Assembly (NCBI RefSeq): GCF_001971585.1
Contig: NZ_CP019323.1
Coordinates: 62,001-126,000 of the forward strand
DNA from: Companilactobacillus allii
GTDB taxonomy: Bacteria; Bacillota; Bacilli; Lactobacillales; Lactobacillaceae
DNA: 64,000 nt
Reading direction: 5' to 3'
Under the pieces are notes generated by a model. That model searched no databases, was not told the origin of the DNA, and worked only from the letters and a program-made list of their open reading frames with translations. A program made the position numbers and the translations under genes. How positions within the stretch are numbered: position 1 is the first letter of the stretch; each line of letters opens with the position of its first letter. Below, in pieces: positions 8,625 through 18,941 of this stretch.

Positions 8625-9164
8625 TTATTTTTGTACGTCACTAAAGTCAACTTCTGTACTAGTCATACGACCAAACATATCGACATCGACCTTAAGTTTA
8701 TCGTGATCTGCATCAATCTCTGTAACTTTACCAGTCATTTTTGAGAATGCACCTTCAATGATAGTTACACTTTCACCAACTTCAAAGTCGTTTCCGGCTT
8801 CAACACTGATTCCAAGATCATCTAGAATATGATCGATTTCTTCTGGTAATAGTGGTGCTGGCTTACTACCTGAACCGTGGCTTCCAACAAATCCAGTAAC
8901 ACCAGGTGTATTACGCACAACGAACCAAGATTCATCGCTCATAACCATCTCAACCAAAACATATCCTGGGAATGTTTTCTTCATTTCTGTCTTTTGTTTA
9001 CCATTTTTTGTTTCTGTCTCTTCTTCTTCAGGAACAACTGCACGGAAAATATAATCTTCCATACCCATTGATTGGGCACGTGATTCTAAGTTCTCTTTAA
9101 CCTTGTTTTCGTATCCTGAATAAGTATGTAGAACATACCATTGTTTATCGCCAGCTTCAGCCAT
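8625..9164 (-). CDS. nusG: Transcription termination/antitermination factor NusG
   Basis: Binds RNA polymerase and modulates pausing and termination. The 179-residue protein from MAEAGDKQWYVLHTYSGYE has the NGN domain (FPGYVLVEM, VRNTPGVTGFVG) and a C-terminal KOW motif (VGESVTIIEGAFSKMTGKV). GGAGG precedes this ATG; the longer frame upstream covers a terminator stem and is not translated in my view. It follows secE, with an internal terminator hairpin in the gap. Confidence 0.97.
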   Translation of the reverse strand: MAEAGDKQWYVLHTYSGYENKVKENLESRAQSMGMEDYIFRAVVPEEEETETKNGKQKTEMKKTFPGYVLVEMVMSDESWFVVRNTPGVTGFVGSHGSGSKPAPLLPEEIDHILDDLGISVEAGNDFEVGESVTIIEGAFSKMTGKVTEIDADHDKLKVDVDMFGRMTSTEVDFSDVQK

Positions 9165-9188
9165 AATTTCCTCCAAAAAAATCAAAAT

Positions 9189-9222
9189 AAAAAAACTTCG
9201 AACAAAGCCGAAGTTTTCTCTC
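9189..9222 (-). terminator. Terminator hairpin between secE and nusG
   Basis: Minus-strand stem AAACTTCGGC / GTTCGAAGTTT with a small loop, followed by TTTTATTTTGATTTTTTT. It is intrinsic-terminator-like and lies only about 25 nt before the nusG start. Confidence 0.7.
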
Positions 9223-9262
9223 ATTAATTCAATCATATCAAATTATTGAATTAGTTACAATG

Positions 9263-9451
9263 TTATTTGCTTCCCATAATGAATTGTTGCAATAAGGCAA
9301 CCAATGCCCAGTCAACAGCTGCAAAGAAGATAGCGTACATCAATGATGTTGCTACAACAGTCCATGTATCACGTCTGTTTTCCTTAGCAGTAGGCCAAAC
9401 AACTACTTTCATTTCTTTTTTAACGCTACCGAAAAATTTAAATAATTTCAT
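9263..9451 (-). CDS. secE: Preprotein translocase subunit SecE
   Basis: Essential small subunit of the SecYEG channel. The 62-residue protein has the family's amphipathic stretch (FGSVKKEMKVVVWPTAKENRRDTW) and one C-terminal membrane segment (SLMYAIFFAAVDWALVALL). GGAGG precedes the ATG. It lies between rpmG and nusG in standard order. Confidence 0.97.
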   Translation of the reverse strand: MKLFKFFGSVKKEMKVVVWPTAKENRRDTWTVVATSLMYAIFFAAVDWALVALLQQFIMGSK

Positions 9452-9464
9452 TTAGTCCTCCAAA

Positions 9465-9614
9465 TTAACGTGTTTCTTTATGTAAGGTATGTTTACCACA
9501 ATGTTTACAAAATTTCTTAACTTCTAGACGTTCGGTTCTATTAGGATTCTCAGAAATCGTGTAATTTCTTGATCCACAAACGCTACAAGCTAATGCTACT
9601 TTTCTTAATCCCAT
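9465..9614 (-). CDS. rpmG: 50S ribosomal protein L33 (zinc-binding form)
   Basis: A 49-residue ribosomal protein starting [18 protein letters not shown] and ending [16 protein letters not shown]. Two CxxC pairs (residues 10/13 and 36/39) show the zinc-binding C+ type. GGAGAG lies before the ATG. The rpmG-secE-nusG order is conserved. The gap to secE is 13 nt, so co-transcription is expected. The two CxxC pairs mean it may be replaced by a zinc-free paralogue under zinc limitation, if the genome has one. Confidence 0.95.
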   Translation of the reverse strand: MGLRKVALACSVCGSRNYTISENPNRTERLEVKKFCKHCGKHTLHKETR

Positions 9615-9698
9615 GATTCTCTCCACATTCTATGCAGTTTATATCTTTACTAGTATAGATTTTTAATACATAAATGTCCATGACAAACACATGACAAA

Positions 9699-10250
9699 TT
9701 ATAAATATTGCATCATTTTCATCCTACAACGACTTGCTGCACGATTTAACTGGTTTGAATTACAGCTTCCAATTTCACATGCAATTTGCAATTTTACTTC
9801 CCCAAGTAAAAATTGCAAGGCCACAAGCTCCAGTGCACTTAGTTCAGAAATAGCTTCCTCAAGATAGCTAGAAGTATTTAGCAAATGAACATAATTTTGA
9901 ATAAATTCTGCTGGATCATTGCTCTCAATTAACAATTCATATGAACACGCAAATTGGTTAGCTTGTCGTTTAAATGTGTTCTCTCTTCTGACAATATCAA
10001 TAATATGATTTTTAAATTTTAATTTAAAAAAGCTTCCAAACTTCGAACCACTCGCACCATCAAAAATTTGACAGGTTGAGTAACATACTAAAAGTGCTTC
10101 TTGATACCAATCATTTCGATCATAAAGGCCAATTTTATATTGAAAATACATATTGTCAATCATCGGTTTATAACGTTGAACTAGTGATTCTAATGCTTCA
10201 TTGTTTTTCTCCTTTACTAACTCAATTAGTTCTACTTCAAAAGTGTTCAT
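9699..10250 (-). CDS. Sigma-70 family alternative sigma factor, SigH/ComX-like
   Basis: A 183-residue protein with a region-2-like segment (NEALESLVQRYKPMIDNMYFQYK, about residues 17-39; DWYQEALLVCYSTCQIFD; FKNHIIDIVRRENTFKRQA) and a weaker C-terminal helix-turn-helix. Its position between rlmB and rpmG-secE-nusG is that of sigH in Bacillus. In lactic acid bacteria members of this family can drive competence genes, but the targets here cannot be seen. Region 4 is divergent (LQIACEIGSCNSNQLNRAASR), so promoter specificity is unclear. Confidence 0.8.
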   Translation of the reverse strand: MNTFEVELIELVKEKNNEALESLVQRYKPMIDNMYFQYKIGLYDRNDWYQEALLVCYSTCQIFDGASGSKFGSFFKLKFKNHIIDIVRRENTFKRQANQFACSYELLIESNDPAEFIQNYVHLLNTSSYLEEAISELSALELVALQFLLGEVKLQIACEIGSCNSNQLNRAASRCRMKMMQYL

Positions 10251-10385
10251 AAATTATCCCCTAAATTATTTTGTAACTGTATTACATATTTAAAATTAAC
10301 ACGGATTTTATGCCTTTTTAAGAGAACATTTGTTTACAAAAAGTTCGTTAAAACTTTAATCCGTTGGGGAATGAAAACCATATTA

Positions 10386-10425
10386 CAAAAAAAGATTCCA
10401 CTATATTAGTGAAATCTTTTTTTAT
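10386..10425. terminator. Bidirectional terminator after rlmB
   Basis: Stem AAAGATTtCAC / GTGgAATCTTT flanked by A7 and T7 on the two sides. It ends the cysS-mrnC-rlmB transcript on the minus strand. Confidence 0.85.
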
Positions 10426-10427
10426 TA

Positions 10428-11198
10428 TTATGAATGTCTTGAAGCAAATGCTTGATACAACAATACACCTGTTGCAACACTAGCATTTAAACTTTGAACA
10501 TGTCCAACCATTGGTATGCTTAAAGTTTGGTCTACTTGCTTTTGAACTAAAGGAGACACTCCTTTACCTTCATTACCTATAACTAATGCCACAGCACCTT
10601 TAGCGTTCCATGTACGATAGTTATTACCTTCCATGGCTGTACCAAATATCCAGATGTTTTGTTTTTTCAAATCATTAATTGTATTAACTAAATTAGTAAC
10701 ACGAACAACTGGGACGTGCTCAACTGCACCTGTAGATGTCTTAGCAACAACAGATGTCAATCCGGTCGATCTGTGCTTTGGCACAATAATTCCGTGCACG
10801 CCAACTGCATCTGCTGTTCTTAATATCGATCCTAAGTTATGTGGATCTTCAATTTTATCTAATATCAAAATGAATGGATCTTCATTCTTTGCCTTTGCGG
10901 CCTTAAAAATATCATCTAATTCTGCATATTGATAAGGGGAAATATAGGCTGCCATCCCTTGATGATTACCACCGTTACTAATATCATCCAGTTTGTTCTT
11001 AGGAACTTCTTGAACGATCAGTTTACTACGTTTGGCCAACTCAATAACTTCACCAATGTGTGAACTCTTCAATCCCTTTTGTACAAGGACTTTATTAACT
11101 CGTTGACCAGCAGTTGGTGATTTTAATAATTCAACAACTGTGTGATGACCGAAAACTAGTTCACTTTCTTCACTGTTTTCACTTAAATTCTTCTGCAT
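10428..11198 (-). CDS. rlmB: 23S rRNA (guanosine-2'-O-)-methyltransferase RlmB
   Basis: SpoU-family enzyme methylating G2251 of 23S rRNA. The 256-residue product has an N-terminal substrate-binding domain ([13 protein letters not shown]) and the SPOUT knot motifs [31 protein letters not shown] and SIPM...SLNASVATG. Its start overlaps the end of mrnC by 20 nt, so it is translationally coupled. This cysS-mrnC-rlmB order is standard in Bacillota. Confidence 0.93.
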   Translation of the reverse strand: MQKNLSENSEESELVFGHHTVVELLKSPTAGQRVNKVLVQKGLKSSHIGEVIELAKRSKLIVQEVPKNKLDDISNGGNHQGMAAYISPYQYAELDDIFKAAKAKNEDPFILILDKIEDPHNLGSILRTADAVGVHGIIVPKHRSTGLTSVVAKTSTGAVEHVPVVRVTNLVNTINDLKKQNIWIFGTAMEGNNYRTWNAKGAVALVIGNEGKGVSPLVQKQVDQTLSIPMVGHVQSLNASVATGVLLYQAFASRHS

Positions 11199-11592
11199 CT
11201 GTTTCCCCCGCTTCTACTTTTCCAATGCACCATTGTGCAAGTTCTTTAACACGATCTTTTTGATTGCTTACATCCAAATACCCAAATAATGCCTCAAATC
11301 CTGTAGACATATGATACGTTATAACACTAGTATTCTTAGCCTTAGTATATTTCTTAGCATTGCGTCCATTTTTATAAACTCTAAGTTCCTTTTCAGACAG
11401 CATATTTTCATCAATCATCAAAGTAATTAACGCTGCTTGAGCTTTAGCTGAAACATAATGTGTCGCTTTTTTTTGTAATTGATTAACTTTAGTAATATCG
11501 AGATCTAACAAATGTTCACGAATGAACACTTCATAAACTGCATCACCTAAATATGCCAAAGTTACTCCATTTAACTGATCAATCTTAACCAT
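11179..11592 (-). CDS. mrnC: Mini-ribonuclease III
   Basis: Processes 23S rRNA precursor ends. The 137-residue protein is an RNase III catalytic domain without a dsRNA-binding domain. It has [18 protein letters not shown] with the active-site Asp (residue 17) and later EALFGYLDV with acidic residues. It overlaps cysS by 8 nt and rlmB by 20 nt, in a tightly packed operon. Confidence 0.95.
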   Translation of the reverse strand: MVKIDQLNGVTLAYLGDAVYEVFIREHLLDLDITKVNQLQKKATHYVSAKAQAALITLMIDENMLSEKELRVYKNGRNAKKYTKAKNTSVITYHMSTGFEALFGYLDVSNQKDRVKELAQWCIGKVEAGETDAEEFK

Positions 11593-12988
11593 CTATATGC
11601 CACCGTGTTCCTTGTGGAGTATCTTCTAAAATTACTCCCATTTCTTTTAGCTTATCACGAAGATCATCACTAGTTGCAAAGTCTTTATCTAAACGTGCTT
11701 GATCACGTTTTTCAACCATTGCTTGAATCTCATCTGATAAGTCATTCTTTTCTTTAAATTCAATCCCAAGAATTCCTGACAAATTGGCCAAAGTATCCAA
11801 GATATATTGGGCATTATCAGCATCGATATTATCTTGTGAACTATAATTGTTTGCCAAAGTTACCAAACCAAATATCTCAGTAATACCATTTTGCACATTG
11901 AAGTCATCATCCATGGCTACTTTGAACTTGTCTACAATCTTATCGACCTGTTTCTTAGTGTCATCCTCAATTGCCGTAGCGTCTTTAATTCGGAAGTTCA
12001 AATTATTGTATGCTGTTTTGATCTTCTCATAATTATCAGTAGCCTTTTGTAAATTAGACTCTGAATACTCTAAGGGTCTACGATAATGTGTTGATGACAA
12101 AAAGAATCTCAATACTTGGGGATCGATATTCTTAACCATATCATGAACAGTAACGAAGTTTCCCAATGATTTACTCATTTTTTCATTATTTTCAACGGTT
12201 ACAAAACCATTATGCATCCAATAATTAACAAATTTCTTACCAGTTTTAGCTTCACTTTGGGCTATTTCATTCTCATGATGTGGGAACTCTAGGTCTTGTC
12301 CGCCACCGTGAATATCAAAAGTATCACCAAGATATTTAGTGGACATAACTGAACATTCAATATGCCATCCCGGGCGTCCTTTTCCCCAAGGTGAATCCCA
12401 GTTTATTTCACCAGGTTTAGCTTTTTTCCACAGAACAAAATCAATGGGATCTTGTTTCTTATCAAATTCAGCCTCACCAATGTGCTTACTGGCACCTTGA
12501 ACTAATTGATCGATATCTTGATCAGACAACTCACCATAATGTTTGAATTTTCTTGCACGGTAAAGTACATCACCGTCTGATTCATATGCATAGTCTTTAG
12601 CAACCAAATCAGAAATAAAATCAATGATTTCTTTAATATTATCAGTAGCCCTAGGATTGACTGTTGCACGTTCAACGTTTAATTTATCAATATCTTCAAA
12701 GAATGCCTTTATAAACCTATCAGCAACTTCTGGAACGGTAATATTCTCACGATTAGCTTCTTTAATCATCTTATCGTCAACATCGGTAAAATTGGAAACA
12801 AACTTGACCTTATATCCTAAATATTCTAGATATCTACGAACCGTATCAAAAGCCACAATAGATCTAGCATTTCCAATATGAATATAGTTATACACTGTTG
12901 GTCCACAGACATACATACGAACCTCATTTGGGGTTATTGACTTGAATTCTTCTTTTTCACGAGTCAGTGTGTTGAATATTTTTAGCAT
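11585..12988 (-). CDS. cysS: Cysteinyl-tRNA synthetase
   Basis: Charges tRNA-Cys. The 467-residue class I synthetase has HIGH-type motif YIHIGNARS, zinc ligands beginning with C28 ([10 protein letters not shown]) and [11 protein letters not shown], and KMSKSLGNF. The downstream overlap with mrnC gives an operon. Serine acetyltransferase is absent upstream, unlike Bacillus. The 79-nt gap to gltX contains a terminator-like hairpin; it is too short for a T-box. Confidence 0.97.
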   Translation of the reverse strand: MLKIFNTLTREKEEFKSITPNEVRMYVCGPTVYNYIHIGNARSIVAFDTVRRYLEYLGYKVKFVSNFTDVDDKMIKEANRENITVPEVADRFIKAFFEDIDKLNVERATVNPRATDNIKEIIDFISDLVAKDYAYESDGDVLYRARKFKHYGELSDQDIDQLVQGASKHIGEAEFDKKQDPIDFVLWKKAKPGEINWDSPWGKGRPGWHIECSVMSTKYLGDTFDIHGGGQDLEFPHHENEIAQSEAKTGKKFVNYWMHNGFVTVENNEKMSKSLGNFVTVHDMVKNIDPQVLRFFLSSTHYRRPLEYSESNLQKATDNYEKIKTAYNNLNFRIKDATAIEDDTKKQVDKIVDKFKVAMDDDFNVQNGITEIFGLVTLANNYSSQDNIDADNAQYILDTLANLSGILGIEFKEKNDLSDEIQAMVEKRDQARLDKDFATSDDLRDKLKEMGVILEDTPQGTRWHIDG

Positions 12989-13006
12989 ATATTATCCTTT
13001 CTACAG

Positions 13007-13055
13007 CAAAAGAGAGATTGAGGCAAACCTTTGTTTTGCTTCAACCTCTCTTTTA
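13007..13055. terminator. Terminator hairpin between gltX and cysS
   Basis: Long stem AAAAGAGAG(G/A)TTGA(A/G)GCAAA with a 7-nt loop and a run of T at both ends, therefore usable in either direction. On the minus strand it follows gltX. Confidence 0.8.
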
Positions 13056-13067
13056 AAATATGTATTT

Positions 13068-14564
13068 TTATTTCATTTGATCCAAAGTCTTATCAATATT
13101 TGACAATGACTTTTCTTTACCGATCAATTCGATAGCTTCAGCAATTGCTGGACCATGCATTGTTCGTGTAGCGGCAATTCTAGCTGGCATATAAAGTTTT
13201 CTACCTTTAACACCTGTATCAGCACGAACCCCTTGAATAGCGGCCATGATTTGAGTAGCTGTAAAACGATTAAGTTTTTCCAACTTGCCACGTAGATCTT
13301 CAATGGCCTTTCTTGAATCATCATCAACCAATTCAGCTTGTTCGTCATCTGTTAATACATCAGGTTGGTTGAAGAAAATATCTGATAATTCAACAATTTG
13401 TTGTGTATAAGACATTTGTGGCATGTAAAGTTCTGTCAAATGTCTTACCCATTGAATCGTATTTGTATCCGGATCATCTGCAATACGTTTTGCTTCAATT
13501 AAGTTTTCTAGTACTAAGTCAGTGATTTCGCTGGCATCAGCAGTTTTAACATATTGGTTATTAACCCATTCAAGTTTCTTTTGATCAAACTTAGCGGGTG
13601 ACTTACTCAAACGATTCTCATCAAAGATCTTAATGAATTGTTTACGATTAAATAATTCATCTTCTCCAACTGGGGACCAGCCAAGTAAGGTAATAAAGTT
13701 GAACATAGCTTCTGGCAAATATCCTAAAGCACGATATTGTTCGATAAATTGTAGGATGGATTCGTCACGTTTGCTTAGTTTCTTACCTGTTTCAGTATTT
13801 ATGATAAGTGTCATGTGGCCAAATCTTGGTGCATCCCAACCTAGATCTTCATAAATCATTAATTGTTTTGGAGTATTAGCAACATGGTCATCCCCACGAA
13901 GAACATGACTAATTTCCATTAAGTGATCATCAACAACAACAGCAAAATTGTATGTTGGCATACCATCACGTTTTTGGATAACCCAATCTCCACCAATTGT
14001 ATCTGAATCAATTGAGACTTTACCTTTAACGATATCGTCCCATTCATAAGTTTTGCCCTTTGGTACATGGATTCTAATTACTGGAGTTAATCCAGCGTCT
14101 TTTGCATCTTGTATCTTAGCAGCTTTTTCTTCTTCAGACATTCCGGCAAACTCATATTCATAATGAGGCATTTCACCATTGGCTTCTTGTTTCTCACGCA
14201 TCTTTGTAAGTTGTTCTTCAGTCAGATATGATTCATAAGCCAATCCCTTATCGAGAAGCTCTTGAATGTATTTTTGATAGATATCTTTTCTTTCTGATTG
14301 ACGATATGGACCATAATCACCGCCTATATCAGGGCCTTCATCCCAGTCAACACCTAGCCATTTGAGGTTTTCTAGTTGACTTTCTTCTCCACCTTTAACG
14401 TTTCTTTTTGTATCAGTATCTTCAATACGGATTACAAAAGTTCCCTTGTGGCTTCTTGCAAATAGGTAATTAAAAATAGCTGTTCTTGCATTACCAATGT
14501 GTAAATGACCTGTTGGACTTGGTGCATATCTTACTCGAATTTTATTATCTGACTTTTTTGCCAT
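13068..14564 (-). CDS. gltX: Glutamyl-tRNA synthetase
   Basis: Charges tRNA-Glu (and probably tRNA-Gln, for later amidation, as usual in lactobacilli). The 498-residue protein starts [19 protein letters not shown] with HIGH-type motif [10 protein letters not shown] and has [14 protein letters not shown] lies upstream of this ATG, so a 40-codon extension into yacL is rejected. The start lies inside the last 20 nt of yacL, implying coupling. Confidence 0.97.
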   Translation of the reverse strand: MAKKSDNKIRVRYAPSPTGHLHIGNARTAIFNYLFARSHKGTFVIRIEDTDTKRNVKGGEESQLENLKWLGVDWDEGPDIGGDYGPYRQSERKDIYQKYIQELLDKGLAYESYLTEEQLTKMREKQEANGEMPHYEYEFAGMSEEEKAAKIQDAKDAGLTPVIRIHVPKGKTYEWDDIVKGKVSIDSDTIGGDWVIQKRDGMPTYNFAVVVDDHLMEISHVLRGDDHVANTPKQLMIYEDLGWDAPRFGHMTLIINTETGKKLSKRDESILQFIEQYRALGYLPEAMFNFITLLGWSPVGEDELFNRKQFIKIFDENRLSKSPAKFDQKKLEWVNNQYVKTADASEITDLVLENLIEAKRIADDPDTNTIQWVRHLTELYMPQMSYTQQIVELSDIFFNQPDVLTDDEQAELVDDDSRKAIEDLRGKLEKLNRFTATQIMAAIQGVRADTGVKGRKLYMPARIAATRTMHGPAIAEAIELIGKEKSLSNIDKTLDQMK

Positions 14565-15801
14565 TTCTATGTTCTCCCCTTTTATTTCTAGAGTTGTTCT
14601 TAGAGTTCTTATTGGCATTATTAGTACTCTGTGTTGAACTACTCTTTTTATTGCCATTGTTACTTGTATTGCTTTGGATACCATTCATTGAATGTTTAGG
14701 CTTAGCAAATATCATTTTACCAGCATCAGTTTGTAATGCACTAGTTACAACGACATCCACTTGCTTATCTATGAAGTACTTACCATCTTCAACGACTACC
14801 ATCGTACCATCCTCTAGATAAGCAACACCTTGTTCACGTTCAGTACCCGCTTTAATTACTTTAACAGTCATTGTTTCGCCTGGCAAAACCATGGGTTTCA
14901 AAACTTTGGCTAACTCATTAATATTAAGTACTTTAACATTTTGGAACTCACTGACCTTACTTAAATTATAGTCATTTGTGAGGACTGCACCACCTATTTC
15001 TTTAGCCAATTTCAATAATTTCATATCAACTTCGGGAATATTATCATAATCACGAGTGGTTGTTTCAATATTAATGGTTTGATCCATCTTCATTTCGTTC
15101 AAAATATCTAATCCACGTCTACCACGTTCACGTTTTTGATTATCACTTGAATCAGATATCAATTGTAATTCATGGACAACAAAATCTGGAACCATGATTT
15201 TACCTTCGAGGAATCCAGTTTGAGCCAATTGATGAATTCGACCATCAATAACAACTGATGTATCGACGATCTTATATGGATAGAATTCCTTTTTTACTGA
15301 ACGACGTAAAACTTCACCGTCATAATCCATATCTTTTTTATCTGGTTCTGAATTTGTCTCTGTAGTCTTTCTTTTAGTGATAGAAAAACTCTTCCAGTCA
15401 TTTCTTCTACTAGTACCCATACGAAATCCAATGAATCCAAAGATTATCATTAGAATCGGTGGAATAATATTAGCAAACATATTGTGCATCATATAAAAAG
15501 GAATGGAAATAATATTTGCTAAAATCAATCCTCCTATTAGGAATAGTGAACCAAATATGATCCATCCCGGTGATCGGGAATTCAAATACTTCTCTATCCT
15601 AGTGTTTGCATCTGTAATAGGTTTAATAAATAAAAACGACAATAGGTAAAATATAATTAATCCAATAAGTCCATCAATATAGCCGTTATTCAATAAACGC
15701 ACATTATCTAATCCTGAAGCAATCCACAGCGCTGGCAAAATGGTTATACCAACCGCTAAGCCAAATAACGCGAAGACTGCATTAATAATATATTTTCGCA
15801 T
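14545..15801 (-). CDS. yacL: PIN/TRAM-domain membrane protein (YacL family)
   Basis: A 418-residue protein with four predicted membrane helices in the first ~130 residues. A PIN nuclease domain follows ([22 protein letters not shown], with acidic residues near 182 and 190, and [23 protein letters not shown]), then a TRAM domain ([22 protein letters not shown]). It is longer than the usual ~360 residues because of a C-terminal tail of about 45 residues rich in N, S, K and R. The family lies next to radA and gltX in Bacillota; its RNA target is unknown. The tail overlaps the gltX start. Confidence 0.92.
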   Translation of the reverse strand: MRKYIINAVFALFGLAVGITILPALWIASGLDNVRLLNNGYIDGLIGLIIFYLLSFLFIKPITDANTRIEKYLNSRSPGWIIFGSLFLIGGLILANIISIPFYMMHNMFANIIPPILMIIFGFIGFRMGTSRRNDWKSFSITKRKTTETNSEPDKKDMDYDGEVLRRSVKKEFYPYKIVDTSVVIDGRIHQLAQTGFLEGKIMVPDFVVHELQLISDSSDNQKRERGRRGLDILNEMKMDQTINIETTTRDYDNIPEVDMKLLKLAKEIGGAVLTNDYNLSKVSEFQNVKVLNINELAKVLKPMVLPGETMTVKVIKAGTEREQGVAYLEDGTMVVVEDGKYFIDKQVDVVVTSALQTDAGKMIFAKPKHSMNGIQSNTSNNGNKKSSSTQSTNNANKNSKNNSRNKRGEHRNGKKVR

Positions 15802-15824
15802 ATATAAATATATACCTCCTCAAT

Positions 15825-17195
15825 TTAATTAAATATCTTATTCATAGCTTCCACAACTGTATTAACACCAATAATTTCAATTTTATTATTCTTTGTCCAG
15901 TCGCCTAAGTTATTCTTAGGAACAAAAATACGCTTGAATCCTAATTTTTCAGCTTCATTCACACGTTGATCAATTCTATTCACACGACGAACTTCACCAG
16001 TTAATCCTACCTCGCCGACAAAACAGTCAGTAGCAGGAATCCCAATATTTTTATAACTCGACGCAATAGACATTACTAGTGCTAGATCAATTGCTGGTTC
16101 ATCTAATTTTACACCACCAGTTGATTTCAAATAAGCATCTTGGTTTTGAAGCATTAAATTCCCACGTTTTTCTAAGACAGCCATTATAACAGATACTCGA
16201 TTGTGGTCCAATCCAGTAGCGGTTCTTTTGGCATTTCCAAAAATAGTTGGAGTAATCAACGATTGAATTTCAACCAAAATAGGACGTGTTCCTTCCATTG
16301 AAACAACAACGGCAGAACCATTAGCATCTTTCAAACGTTCCTCAAGGAATATTTCAGATGGATTAGCCACTTCAACAAGTCCTTTAGTCTGCATTTCAAA
16401 AATACCAATCTCATTTGTTGAACCAAAACGGTTCTTAACTGAACGCAATATGCGGTAACTATGATGTGTGTCACCTTCAAAGTATAGAACAGTATCAACC
16501 ATATGTTCCAGTATTTTAGGACCAGCGATGGCACCGCCCTTTGTAACATGTCCAACAACAAATACTGTAATATTTTGTTGTTTAGCAATATTCATCAATT
16601 CTGCAGTAACTTCTCTAACTTGAGAGATACTACCAACTGCGGAGGATATTTCTGGTTCATCCATAGTTTGAATAGAATCTATCACTAAATAATCAGGGTC
16701 CATATTATTGATCTGATCACGAATATAACTCATATCTGTTTGAGGATACACATACAATTCATCCCCACTAACGCCCAATCTATCAGCACGCATCTTTATC
16801 TGAGATGCACTCTCTTCACCAGAAACGTATAATACCTTTCCTCCAGTTTTTTGGAGTTGTCCCGAAACTTGCATCAATAAAGTTGACTTACCAATACCAG
16901 GATCACCACCTATAAGTATAAGTGATCCAGGAACGATTCCTCCACCGAGTACTCGATTCAATTCAGACATATCAGTTTTAACACGAGCTTCTTTTTCGAA
17001 TGAAACATCATTGATTTTGATAGGTCTAGATGTAACATCGCTTGTTCTACGGCTTGGTGTAGCTTGAGCTGTTTCAACGTGCTCTACTTCTTCCACCATT
17101 TGGTTCCATGAACCACAATTAGGACAACGTCCCAAGTATTTTGGTGAAACGTAGCCACAGTTTTGACAAACGAATTTTGATTTTGATTTAGCCAA
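15825..17195 (-). CDS. radA: DNA repair protein RadA
   Basis: A RecA-like helicase that promotes branch migration in recombination. The 456-residue protein has an N-terminal C4 zinc finger (CQNCGY...CPNCGSW, residues 10-28), Walker [11 protein letters not shown] near residue 95, the RadA motif KNRFG and a C-terminal Lon-type domain ([13 protein letters not shown]). Spacing of 26 nt to dut and 23 nt to yacL supports one operon. Confidence 0.97.
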   Translation of the reverse strand: MAKSKSKFVCQNCGYVSPKYLGRCPNCGSWNQMVEEVEHVETAQATPSRRTSDVTSRPIKINDVSFEKEARVKTDMSELNRVLGGGIVPGSLILIGGDPGIGKSTLLMQVSGQLQKTGGKVLYVSGEESASQIKMRADRLGVSGDELYVYPQTDMSYIRDQINNMDPDYLVIDSIQTMDEPEISSAVGSISQVREVTAELMNIAKQQNITVFVVGHVTKGGAIAGPKILEHMVDTVLYFEGDTHHSYRILRSVKNRFGSTNEIGIFEMQTKGLVEVANPSEIFLEERLKDANGSAVVVSMEGTRPILVEIQSLITPTIFGNAKRTATGLDHNRVSVIMAVLEKRGNLMLQNQDAYLKSTGGVKLDEPAIDLALVMSIASSYKNIGIPATDCFVGEVGLTGEVRRVNRIDQRVNEAEKLGFKRIFVPKNNLGDWTKNNKIEIIGVNTVVEAMNKIFN

Positions 17196-17221
17196 TAAAA
17201 TATTTCCTTTCTTCAGTTACA

Positions 17222-17764
17222 TTATAGTCCAGATGAACCGAATCCACCTTGACGTTCTTTCAAACCACCTTCATCTGCGTCGGTAGTTAAATACTTCATA
17301 AAGATACCTTGAGCAAGACGTTCACCCTTTTTGATTTTATAATCTAATGGGAAGAAATTGATCAGTTGAACAAATAATTCTCCTTCATTTCCATCGTTAT
17401 TATAGTAGTCGGCATCAACTACCCCAATACCATTTGGAATAGATAATCCACGTTTCAATGGGTTGCTTGAACGACTGGCAATAATTAATACTTCATCATC
17501 TTGCATATAAGCCTTGATACCAGTTGGTACTAAAACCGGCTTTATGCTCTTCTTTATTTCTTCAGTTTTGTTTTCGTCAATTTTACCTTTACCAAAAATA
17601 AACTTAATAACATTCAATACTCCAAACTTCCAAATTGAAGGAACTATAAAATCTTCTGAACTTTCAATATCATACCCAGCGGCATTTGTAGTTTGACGGA
17701 CTGGTAAATTAACATCTGCATCTTTATATTTTGATACAATTTCAAAGCCACGTTTTTTAGTCAA
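17222..17764 (-). CDS. dut: dUTP diphosphatase
   Basis: Hydrolyses dUTP to dUMP, keeping uracil out of DNA and supplying thymidylate synthesis. The 180-residue protein has the trimeric dUTPase motifs: ATNAAGYDIESSEDF-like motif 1, ASRSSNPLKRGLSIPNGIGVVDADYYN (motifs 2 and 3, with the catalytic Asp) and GERLAQGIF plus a C-terminal ERQGGFGSSG (motif 5). An insertion around residues 45-75 makes it longer than the ~150-residue minimum. It is the first gene of the minus-strand block, divergent from the GNAT gene. Confidence 0.95.
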   Translation of the reverse strand: MTKKRGFEIVSKYKDADVNLPVRQTTNAAGYDIESSEDFIVPSIWKFGVLNVIKFIFGKGKIDENKTEEIKKSIKPVLVPTGIKAYMQDDEVLIIASRSSNPLKRGLSIPNGIGVVDADYYNNDGNEGELFVQLINFFPLDYKIKKGERLAQGIFMKYLTTDADEGGLKERQGGFGSSGL

Positions 17765-17929
17765 ATTAGTACTCTCCCATAGTATTAGATACTTAAAATA
17801 ATAGCATTTATAGCCTTATAAAACTATTGATTCGACTGACTTTCTTCCATTAATAAGGTAATATTAAAGTAATCAAAGAGTGAGTGGAAATAATTTGGTT
17901 TCCTGTAGCTCGTTTAAGGGAGGTAGTTT

Positions 17930-18229
17930 ATGGAAATAAAACACGTAGACGGTCGTTTCTACATTGAAGATAGTGAATTGATTGGTGAAATAACTTATTC
18001 TCCAGTTAAAGAAGGAATTATTTCAATTGATCACACTTTCGTCAATGAGAAATATCGTGGACAAGGTATTGCCGGTAGACTTTTGGATGAGGTTTTAACT
18101 TATGCAGATAGGGAAAACTTAAAAATTGTTCCTGTCTGTTCTTACGCAAAACTAGTATTTAAAAACAAACCTTCAATACGCTATTTATTAACTGAAAATT
18201 ACCGCAAACTTTTGCAGGAGGATAACTAG
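17930..18229 (+). CDS. GNAT-fold N-acetyltransferase, YidJ/NATD1-like
   Basis: A 99-residue protein with the acetyl-CoA motif RGQGIAGRLLDEVL and a C-terminal segment (LKIVPVCSYAKLVFKN) typical of the small Yjdj/NATD1 group. The substrate is unknown. GGGAGG lies 6 nt before the ATG. Its stop codon abuts the TTG start of rpiA, so the two genes are coupled. The 165-nt gap to dut has no other feature I can support. Confidence 0.88.
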   Translation: MEIKHVDGRFYIEDSELIGEITYSPVKEGIISIDHTFVNEKYRGQGIAGRLLDEVLTYADRENLKIVPVCSYAKLVFKNKPSIRYLLTENYRKLLQEDN

Positions 18230-18919
18230 TTGAATCAAAACGAATTAAAAAAGGCAGTCGGTGTTAAATCCGTCGACTTTATTGAGAGTAATACAGTCGT
18301 AGGTTTGGGTACTGGATCTACCGTTTACTATATGATAGAAGAACTTGGTAAAAGATACCAAGAAGGCAAAATCAAAAATATCGTTGGTGTTGCGACTTCC
18401 TCACGTTCAAGAAAACAAGCTGAAGAACTCGGAATCCCTATGAAGGACCTTAATGATGTTGATCACATTGATCTGACAATTGATGGTGCCGATCAAATAG
18501 ACAAAAACTTCCAAGGAATCAAGGGTGGTGGTGCTGCTCACCTGCTTGAAAAGATGGTTGCTACAAATTCTCACAAGAACATTTGGATTGTTGATCAATC
18601 AAAAATGGCCGATAAACTTGGCAGTTTCCCACTACCTTTGGAAGTGATTCCTTTCGGTTGTGAAAAAACATTTGAAGATCTAAAAGCAGAAGAGTTGCAT
18701 CCTAAGTTTCGTTTGGACGACAATGGTAGTAGAGTTTTGACTCATAACAAAAACTACGTTATTGATTTGAGCATTGGAACCATCAATCACCCACACTTAT
18801 TAGCCGATTGGTTAGATCATCAAGTAGGGATCGTTGCACATGGACTATTTCTTGATCTAGTCAACACTGTTATCGTTGGATATGATGATGGTCCAAAAGT
18901 TATCAAAGATGTACGTTAA
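18230..18919 (+). CDS. rpiA: Ribose-5-phosphate isomerase A
   Basis: Interconverts ribose-5-phosphate and ribulose-5-phosphate. The 229-residue protein shows [39 protein letters not shown] (active-site Asp and Glu/Lys region) and a C-terminal [13 protein letters not shown]. The start codon is TTG, 7-8 nt after AGGAGG, and directly follows the GNAT stop codon. Full length for the family. Confidence 0.97.
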   Translation: MNQNELKKAVGVKSVDFIESNTVVGLGTGSTVYYMIEELGKRYQEGKIKNIVGVATSSRSRKQAEELGIPMKDLNDVDHIDLTIDGADQIDKNFQGIKGGGAAHLLEKMVATNSHKNIWIVDQSKMADKLGSFPLPLEVIPFGCEKTFEDLKAEELHPKFRLDDNGSRVLTHNKNYVIDLSIGTINHPHLLADWLDHQVGIVAHGLFLDLVNTVIVGYDDGPKVIKDVR

Positions 18920-18941
18920 TTATCGATAAGGGAGAGATTTT

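Noticed and set aside
9267-9455. A 62-codon plus-strand ORF exactly over secE
   Set aside because: It is the antisense of secE; the minus-strand gene has GGAGG, synteny and a clear family match.
12989-13067. A T-box upstream of cysS
   Set aside because: The gap is only 79 nt and consists of one terminator hairpin; no AGGGTGGNACCGCG-like T-box sequence is present.
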